This document shows, piece by piece, positions 41,520-47,136 of a stretch of DNA of 47,136 nucleotides; position 1 is the stretch's first letter, and each line of letters starts with the position of its first letter. The notes under the pieces were generated by a model that saw nothing but the letters and a program-made list of their open reading frames with translations, had not been told where the DNA came from and ran no database searches. The DNA comes from JBOGJG01 sp050747825. GTDB lineage: Bacteria > Acidobacteriota > UBA6911 > RPQK01 > JBOGJG01. The translations under genes and the position numbers were made by a program. The stretch is taken from assembly GCA_050747825.1 (NCBI GenBank), contig JBOGJG010000245.1:1-47136 (forward strand), in the 5' to 3' direction.

Positions 41520-42293
41520 ATGAAAATCCTATTCGTCGGCGACATCGTGGGCCGGGCGGGTCGAGTGGTTCTCAAGGAGAGGCTGGCGGAAGTCCAGGAG
41601 AAGAATGGAATCGATTTCACCATTGTGAATGTCGAGAATGCTGCCGGCGGCTTCGGTATCACGCCAACTCTGGCCGACGAAATCCGCAACTACGGAGTGG
41701 ATGTGATGACCTCGGGCAATCACATTTGGGACAAGAAGGAGATCCTGGAATATTTTTCGGGGCAGCCTCGCTTGCTTCGTCCGGGAAATTACCCGCCTGG
41801 AAATCCCGGCGCCTACAAGTTTGTTGGCGAGACGCCTGCCGGTGTTGGGGTCGCTGTGATCAATCTTCAGGGGCGCGTGTTCATGCCCAATATCGATTGC
41901 CCTTTTCAGATGGCCGAACGGGAGATTCCCAAATTGGCGCGTGAGACGCCGGTGATAGTCGTCGATTTCCATGCGGAAGCCACTTCCGAGAAGGTAGCCT
42001 TCGGCTGGTTTCTGGACGGGAAAGTTTCCGCTGTCATCGGCACCCACACGCACATTCCCACCGCTGACGAGCGAGTTCTGCCCCGCGGTACCGCCTATAT
42101 CACCGATGTGGGCATGACCGCATCCTATGATTCCGTTATTGGCATGAAGACGGAAATAGCCTTGCAGCGCTTTATCACCGGACTTCCCTCCCGACTGGAG
42201 GCCGAAACCGAACCGGCGCGCTTCTCCTCCGTTATTCTCGATATCGACGAAAGCTCCGGCCGCGCTCGCTCTATTCACCGCCTGCGAATATAA
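41520..42293 (+). CDS. ymdB: YmdB-type metallophosphoesterase (2',3'-cyclic nucleotide phosphodiesterase)
   Basis: A 257-residue protein. MKILFVGDIVGRAGR, NVENAAGGFGITP, TSGNHIWDKKEI, FHAEATSEKVAFG and GTHTHIPTADERVLPRGTAY are the metal-binding and signature blocks of the TIGR00282-type family, which hydrolyses 2',3'-cAMP in Bacillus. ADVGMTA appears as TDVGMTASYDSVIGM. It follows rny by 3 bases, suggesting coupled RNA turnover. Confidence 0.94.
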   Translation: MKILFVGDIVGRAGRVVLKERLAEVQEKNGIDFTIVNVENAAGGFGITPTLADEIRNYGVDVMTSGNHIWDKKEILEYFSGQPRLLRPGNYPPGNPGAYKFVGETPAGVGVAVINLQGRVFMPNIDCPFQMAEREIPKLARETPVIVVDFHAEATSEKVAFGWFLDGKVSAVIGTHTHIPTADERVLPRGTAYITDVGMTASYDSVIGMKTEIALQRFITGLPSRLEAETEPARFSSVILDIDESSGRARSIHRLRI

Positions 42294-42299
42294 TTGGTC

Positions 42300-42316
42300 C
42301 CGAGCAATCTGCTCGG
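42300..42316 (+). other. Small hairpin after ymdB
   Basis: CCGAGCA (42300-42306) pairs with TGCTCGG (42310-42316) around a 3-base loop. There is no T run, so termination is uncertain. The palindromic element begins two bases later. Confidence 0.5.
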
Positions 42317-42317
42317 C

Positions 42318-42394
42318 GGCCGCTCCCCGGATATCCTCTGAGTGGTCGCGGCTCCGCTGAGTGGCATCAGAACCGCGACTGTAAAGGAGCGGCC
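42318..42394. repeat. Palindromic element, full intergenic copy after ymdB
   Basis: Left arm 42318-42355 is the long form, with CCGGATATCC in the spacer. Right arm 42368-42394 is the short form, ending GGAGCGGCC. It is the same asymmetric structure as the copy at 4430-4514 but in the opposite orientation. Confidence 0.92.
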
Positions 42395-42429
42395 ACTGCT
42401 CTGATTCAGATGATGCTATACATACTTGC

Positions 42430-44022
42430 ATGGTCCGAGTTTTAGTTTTCCTTACGATATTCCCGGCGCTGGTCGCTGACCCGTGGGCGGCCGAGTTGGA
42501 GCAATCGCCCCTTTTCGCCTACGAAGAACTCGTTCAGCTTTATGAGCTAGCCGTCCCGGCTGAAGCGCTGCAGGAAAAGCAGCGGCGGCTTCTGACAACT
42601 CCCTTTGTGAGCAACCAGGCCTCTGATCGGGGCGCCATGCCCTTCAGGCCGGCAGTCCCCGGATTCGGAGCAGGTATTCGCGTTGCTTTATGGAATATCG
42701 AACGTGGATTGAAGTTCGATTTTGTTAAAGCGGCTTTCAGCAACGACACCGAGCTCGTGATCCGGCCGGAAGCTTCTGAAAACGCCGCCCTAGAGGATCA
42801 GCTTTCCCGCATCAAGCATCAGATGCTGCTTCTGCAGGAGGCTGATGTCATCGTTCTCAACGAAGTGGACTGGGGCATGAAACGGACGGGCTACCGCAAT
42901 GTGGCAAAAGAGCTTGCTGCCGCTCTGAACATGAACTATGCCTTCGGCGTTCAATTCGTCGAAGTCGATCCACTCTCTCTCGGGATCGAGAGGTTCGAGG
43001 AGATGGACCCTGAAACTCAGGCCCGACTGATTGAGTACACCAGGGTGGACCGACAGCGCTATAAAGGGCTGCATGGGACGGCCATTCTGAGCCGCTACCG
43101 GCTGAACAACGTGCGGCTCATTCCGTTCGATCATCAGAGCCACGACTGGTACGAAGATGAAAAGAAAGGGATGCCCAGACTGGAGTCGGGGAAGCGCACC
43201 TTGGCCGAAATGGTCTTCCTCCAGAAAATGCATCGCCAAGTCCGCCGCGGTGGGAGGATGATGTTGATGGCCGAAATCGCCGATCCGGATATACCAACAG
43301 GCAAAGCGGTTGTGATAGCCACCCATCTGGAAAATCATGCCCAGCCGGCTGGACGTCTGAGACAATTGAAAGAACTGCTCGCACGCATTCAGGACGTGGC
43401 CCATCCGGTGATTATCGCAGGCGACATGAACACGACTGCCAGGGACGGCACTCCGATTTCCGTCCGCGGGGAAATCGCGAGGCGTCTGGGTAGTGAGAGT
43501 TTCTGGTTGACACAGGCTTTCAAGCTTGCGACAGGCTTTGGCATGCTTCTAGATCTGGTGATTGGAGGCTTCAACTTCAGCCGGACGCATGCCGATCCCA
43601 CCGTCATCAATGTGCCCATCTTCGCCCACAATCCGGAGAGGACGTTCTTTAAGACGCTGGAAGACTTCCGATTCAGCGATGGCGGAGCATTTGATTTCCG
43701 TGGTGAGCCAAAATGTGCCGGTCAAGGCCGCAGTGGAACGCTCGCGAATTCAAATGAGAGAGGAAGTAAAGGTTTTGTGACTACCTACGAGGTAGCCCGT
43801 ACCATTGGACCTTCCGGAAAGTTCAAGCTCGATTGGATTTTCGTCAAGCCGCCTTCCCTGCGTGACCCTCGGGACAAAGGGCAGTCCTGCCGCTTCGCAC
43901 CCCACTTCCCGCGTACCTTGACCAATTTGAATGGAAGCATCACAGACCGCATCTCCGATCACAGCCCCATCATCGTTGAGCTGCCGTTCGGGCGCCCCAT
44001 CAGCTCTCCAGAGCTTCCTTGA
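42430..44022 (+). CDS. Endonuclease/exonuclease/phosphatase (EEP) family protein, copy B, secreted
   Basis: A 530-residue protein. The N-terminal MVRVLVFLTIFPALVADPWA is a probable Sec signal, unlike copy A. EEP blocks are in order: LWNIERGLKFD, IVLNEVDWGMKRTGYRNVAKE (Glu), AILSRYRL, ATHLENHAQPAGR, AGDMNTTA and SDHSPIIVE. The segment around NEVDWGMKRTGYRNVAKELAAAL is clearly related to TELDYGMVRTGNRFVAKEIAEAL of copy A (23370-24593). It would hydrolyse phosphodiesters in the envelope or outside. Its 3' end overlaps the convergent uvrA by 23 bases. Confidence 0.85.
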   Translation: MVRVLVFLTIFPALVADPWAAELEQSPLFAYEELVQLYELAVPAEALQEKQRRLLTTPFVSNQASDRGAMPFRPAVPGFGAGIRVALWNIERGLKFDFVKAAFSNDTELVIRPEASENAALEDQLSRIKHQMLLLQEADVIVLNEVDWGMKRTGYRNVAKELAAALNMNYAFGVQFVEVDPLSLGIERFEEMDPETQARLIEYTRVDRQRYKGLHGTAILSRYRLNNVRLIPFDHQSHDWYEDEKKGMPRLESGKRTLAEMVFLQKMHRQVRRGGRMMLMAEIADPDIPTGKAVVIATHLENHAQPAGRLRQLKELLARIQDVAHPVIIAGDMNTTARDGTPISVRGEIARRLGSESFWLTQAFKLATGFGMLLDLVIGGFNFSRTHADPTVINVPIFAHNPERTFFKTLEDFRFSDGGAFDFRGEPKCAGQGRSGTLANSNERGSKGFVTTYEVARTIGPSGKFKLDWIFVKPPSLRDPRDKGQSCRFAPHFPRTLTNLNGSITDRISDHSPIIVELPFGRPISSPELP

Positions 44023-46822
44023 GGAACTTCCCCGTATGAGAGTGCGGCGAGCGGGCGAGTTGCTCGGGAGGGCCTTCGGCCACCAGGCGCCCACCGGCTT
44101 CGCCTCCTTCGGGACCCAGGTCGATAATCCAGTCGGCGCACTTGATCACGTCCAGATTGTGCTCGATCACAATCACCGTAGCTCCCTGTGATATCAGTCG
44201 ATCGAAGGTCCTCAGCAGCTTGTTGATGTCGTCGAAGTGCAGTCCCGTAGTCGGCTCATCCAGAATGAACAGAGGGTTCTTTGAAGTCTGTTTCGAGAGA
44301 TATGAAGTCAGCTTGATCCTCTGGGCTTCACCGCCAGAAAGAGTGGTAGCCGACTGGCCCAGGCGCAGGTAGCCCAGGCCGACTTCCTGCAGCACCCTTA
44401 GCTTTCGAATCAGAGCTGAATGCGCCTTGAAAATATCGATGGCTTCATTGACGGTGAGATCCAACACTTCGGCGATGTTCCTGCCCTTATAGGTGATCTC
44501 CAGGATTTTCTTCTTGTAGCGCTTACCTTTGCAGTCTTCGCATTCCAACTCTACATCGGCCAGGAATTGCATCTCGACCGTCACTGATCCTGAGCCCTGG
44601 CAGGTGTCGCAGCGCCCTCCGGGGACGTTGAAGGAAAAATGGCCGGGCGTCAGCCCCAGCGAACGGGACTCTCGTACCGACGCAAAGATCTGGCGAATTT
44701 CATCGAAGGCCTTGATGTACGTGACCGGGTTGGAGCGTGGAGTTTTGCCGATCGGCGCCTGATCGATGAGGACGACCTCTCCAAGCTTTTCCCATCCTTC
44801 AATGCGTTCCACCTTGCCCGCTGCCTCTTTCCATTCGCCTTTGAGTTTCTTCAGGACTGGGTAGAGGATGTCCTGTACCAGCGTCGATTTGCCGGAGCCG
44901 GATACGCCGGTAATGCACACCAGCACACCCAGCGGGATACGCAAGCTCAAGTTCTTAAGATTATGTTCTGCGGCGCCCTCGATAGTCAGGAACTGGTCGC
45001 CGGCAGAGCGCCTGAACACCGGGATCGGAATTTTGAGGCAGCCCGCCAGGTACTTGCCGGTTAAGGAGTCGCTGTTGCTCATGAGTGAAGATAGATCTCC
45101 CTGATGGATCAGCTTCCCGCCCAATTCGCCGGCCCCTGGGCCTATATCAATCACCCGATCGGCCGACTTGATCATTTCCTTTTCGTGTTCCACCACCACG
45201 ATGGTGTTTCCCAGGTCGCGCAGATCTTTCAAAATCTCGATCAGGCGATGTTCGTCGCGTGGATGCAGTCCTATCGAGGGCTCGTCCAGGATGTACAGTG
45301 TTCCCACCAGTGATGAGCTGAGGGAAGCCGACAGTTGAATGCGTTGCATTTCTCCGCCGCTCAGCGTGGAGGTCAGCCGGTCAAGGGTCAGGTAATCCAG
45401 GCCGGTCTTGATCAGAAAGTTAAGACGTTGGCGGATCTCCAGCAGCAGTCTGCCGGCAATCTCCCTATCAGACGGCGAGATTTCCAGATCTGAGAAAAAT
45501 TGGTGGGCTTCGGAAATAGGCAGCGCCGTCAGCTCGGCTATTCTTCTAGCGCCGACATAAACATCCCGAGCTTCCCGGCGCAGCCGCTCTCCATCACAGT
45601 CCGGACAGCGAGCATAGCCCCGGTAGCGGCTGATGAAGATGCGTACGTGCATCTTGTACTTCTTGCGAGTCAAATAGCGGAAAAACCCTTTTATTCCAGG
45701 AAAGCCAGCCTCTCCTTCCCACACTTTCCGCCGGATTGGCTCAGAGAGCTGCTCAAAAGGGACATCCAGAGGAACATCATTTTGGACTGCCCAGGACTCC
45801 AGCCTTTTCTGGAAACGTCGGTAGCGCGGCTTGGTGAACGGTTCGATCGCTTCTTGGCCCAGCGACTTCTCCGGATAGGGAATCACCAGTCCGGGGTCGA
45901 GAGTGATCGTATTTCCGAAGCCATGGCAGGTCGGGCAGGCTCCATAGGGATTGTTGAACGAGAACAACCGCGGTTCCAGAGCGCGATATGGAATATTGCA
46001 GTACTGGCATTCGAAGCGCTCCGTGAAGCGATGCGTTTCGGATGGGTCTCCAAGCACCGACACCTGGGCGATTCCGTTGCCCTCGGAATAACAGGTCTCC
46101 AGCGATTCTGTGAGCCGGTCGCGAATATCATCGCGGATGACCAGCCGGTCCACCAGAATGTGCGCCGATTTCAGCTCCTCTATTGAGGAAGGCGGCGAGT
46201 CGGGTAACTGCTGAATGGGCGCTTCTCCGATTTTTCCGATCATAAGCCGATGAAAACCATGTTTGATCATGTTCTCCAGCAGCTCGCGCAGAGAGATGCT
46301 CTTGTCCTTGTTTTGAAGATCCAGGTCGAGAAGACTTCCTTGAAAGGGGAAGCTGACGTATGTCCGCGAACCTTCCGGCAGCCCGAGCAGCTTCTCAACC
46401 GCTTCATCTACCGTATCCCGTTTGACCTGACGGTCGCAGCCGTGGCAGCGAATAATGCCAATCCGGGAATAAAGCAGCCGCAGATAATCGTAGATTTCGG
46501 TCACGGTACCGACTGTCGAGCGCGGATTGCGGCTGCTGTTTTTCTGCCGGATGGCAATGGCTGGACGGATGCCAATGATCTCCCTGACCTGTGGTTTGTT
46601 TATGCGTTCCAGAAATTGACGGGCGTAGGCGGAGAGGGATTCCACATAGCGGCGCTGGCCCTCCGCATAGAGCGTGTCAAAAGCCAGGCTGGATTTCCCC
46701 GAGCCGCTTACTCCGGTGATCACCGTGAGCCGCTCGGCAGGGATGTCCACGTCCAGGTCCTTCAAGTTGTTTTGGCATGCTCCTAAAATTCGGATGCACC
46801 CGTTGAGGTCTTCATTGGGCAT
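44000..46822 (-). CDS. uvrA: Excinuclease ABC subunit UvrA
   Basis: A 940-residue protein of standard length. It has two ABC ATPase modules: VITGVSGSGKSSLAFDTLYA near the N-terminus and CITGVSGSGKSTLVQDILYP near residue 645, with signatures STLSGGEMQRIQL and TTLSGGEAQRIKL and Walker B LYILDEPSIGLHPRD and LFILDEPTTGLHFDD. Zinc modules are seen as CQYC...CPTC and CDTCQGSG...CEDCKG. It recognises bulky DNA lesions with UvrB. ATG 46820-46822 gives MPNEDLNGCIRILGACQNNL, a usual start. Upstream is a long block of tandem repeats. Confidence 0.97.
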   Translation of the reverse strand: MPNEDLNGCIRILGACQNNLKDLDVDIPAERLTVITGVSGSGKSSLAFDTLYAEGQRRYVESLSAYARQFLERINKPQVREIIGIRPAIAIRQKNSSRNPRSTVGTVTEIYDYLRLLYSRIGIIRCHGCDRQVKRDTVDEAVEKLLGLPEGSRTYVSFPFQGSLLDLDLQNKDKSISLRELLENMIKHGFHRLMIGKIGEAPIQQLPDSPPSSIEELKSAHILVDRLVIRDDIRDRLTESLETCYSEGNGIAQVSVLGDPSETHRFTERFECQYCNIPYRALEPRLFSFNNPYGACPTCHGFGNTITLDPGLVIPYPEKSLGQEAIEPFTKPRYRRFQKRLESWAVQNDVPLDVPFEQLSEPIRRKVWEGEAGFPGIKGFFRYLTRKKYKMHVRIFISRYRGYARCPDCDGERLRREARDVYVGARRIAELTALPISEAHQFFSDLEISPSDREIAGRLLLEIRQRLNFLIKTGLDYLTLDRLTSTLSGGEMQRIQLSASLSSSLVGTLYILDEPSIGLHPRDEHRLIEILKDLRDLGNTIVVVEHEKEMIKSADRVIDIGPGAGELGGKLIHQGDLSSLMSNSDSLTGKYLAGCLKIPIPVFRRSAGDQFLTIEGAAEHNLKNLSLRIPLGVLVCITGVSGSGKSTLVQDILYPVLKKLKGEWKEAAGKVERIEGWEKLGEVVLIDQAPIGKTPRSNPVTYIKAFDEIRQIFASVRESRSLGLTPGHFSFNVPGGRCDTCQGSGSVTVEMQFLADVELECEDCKGKRYKKKILEITYKGRNIAEVLDLTVNEAIDIFKAHSALIRKLRVLQEVGLGYLRLGQSATTLSGGEAQRIKLTSYLSKQTSKNPLFILDEPTTGLHFDDINKLLRTFDRLISQGATVIVIEHNLDVIKCADWIIDLGPEGGEAGGRLVAEGPPEQLARSPHSHTGKFLKEALES

Positions 46823-46855
46823 ATGGAAACTAGTCAGTTTAGCACAGGGAGCCCT

Positions 46856-47000
46856 GCTGACCGCTTACCACTGACCGCTGACCGCTGACCGGCTGACCGC
46901 TGACCGCTGACCACTGACCGGCTGATCCGCTGACCGCTGACCGCTGACCGCTGACCACTGACCGCTGACCGCTGACCGGCTGACCGCTGACCGCTGGCCG
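46856..47000. repeat. CTGACCG heptamer array upstream of uvrA
   Basis: About twenty tandem copies of the 7-base unit CTGACCG, with CTGACCA variants and occasional one-base insertions. It occupies the uvrA upstream region starting 34 bases before the start codon. Open frames through it (repeats of SGQRSAV) are artefacts. I see no clear promoter in it. Confidence 0.95.
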
Positions 47001-47002
47001 CC

Positions 47003-47136
47003 ACCTGCCACCGCGAGCGAAGCGAGCTTGCCACCCGCCACCCGCCACCGCGAGCGAAGCGAGCTTGCCACCCGCCACCGCGAGCGAAGCGAGCTTGCCA
47101 CCCGCCACCGCGAGCGAAGCGAGCTGACCACTGACC
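47003..47136. repeat. 30-bp tandem repeat array, four copies
   Basis: The unit CCGCGAGCGAAGCGAGCTTG plus GCCACCCGCCA-type sequence begins at 47011, 47048, 47078 and 47108. The spacings are 37, 30 and 30 bases, the first longer by exactly one CCCGCCA heptamer. After the fourth copy the sequence returns to CTGACCA/CTGACC at the window edge. Confidence 0.95.

Noticed and set aside
46839..47131. Overlapping minus-strand open frames rich in SGQRSAV or AGGKLASLA
   Set aside because: They are translations of the tandem repeats, lack start context and resemble no protein.
47003..47136. Possible CRISPR array (regular ~30-bp repeats)
   Set aside because: Copies are directly tandem with no unique spacers, the interval differs only by one heptamer, and no cas gene is nearby.

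Overview
The window looks like a chromosomal stretch from a free-living, Gram-negative-type bacterium, most likely an Acidobacteriota member. That placement is inferred from the gene families, the order zapA / 6S RNA / rny / ymdB-like, the AlkP-superfamily and sulfatase content with C-terminal LGYI tails, and a dispersed GC-rich palindromic repeat of a kind I associate with that phylum. No rRNA or marker phylogeny is available here, so the phylum call is moderate. Genes are dense, often with 4-base ATGA overlaps, and initiation by GTG (once ATC) is common.

Region 1 (1-8050, mostly minus strand) is accessory. It opens with a breakpoint joining a fragment of a sugar ABC permease to an opposing truncated DUF59/MIP18-type gene. 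Next comes a tight five-gene operon read leftwards: two large AlkP-superfamily phosphodiesterases, a small ribbon-helix-helix-like protein, a three-helix membrane protein resembling the EMC3/TMCO1 branch of the Oxa1 superfamily, and a PAPS-type sulfotransferase. Upstream of it lie a sulfatase pseudogene with two internal deletions and a four-helix membrane protein. Region 2 (8241-11214, plus) pairs a lipoprotein sulfatase with a sodium:solute symporter, suggesting desulfation followed by uptake. A membrane-anchored M28 peptidase converges on it.

Region 3 (13559-22000) carries an AddB/AddA-type double-strand-break repair pair and a convergent rmuC. Region 4 (22054-24593) holds a decayed MazF-like gene, msrP and an endonuclease/exonuclease/phosphatase-family (EEP) protein. 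Region 5 (24627-31014, minus) is a probable envelope operon: ruvX, mltG, a BamC-like periplasmic protein, an FxLyD-domain membrane protein and a heterodimeric ABC exporter.

Region 6 (31207-42293, plus) is core: an S41 protease with a near-leaderless promoter, HU, tRNA-Val(GAC), thrS, infC (ATC start), rpmI, rplT, pheS, pheT, zapB-like, zapA, a 6S RNA with its own promoter, rny and a ymdB-like phosphoesterase. Region 7 has a second EEP paralogue converging on uvrA, and the window ends in long heptamer-based tandem repeats.

The most unusual signal is a palindromic element present in six places: twice as an intergenic palindrome, once as a palindrome covering the 3' end of a gene, and three times as single arms inside genes. 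Where it lies in genes it is always in frame, and three of the four genic copies read GPL...RGS. The second is the phosphodiesterase / EMC3-like / sulfotransferase operon. Several families of 7-bp tandem repeats fill intergenic gaps.
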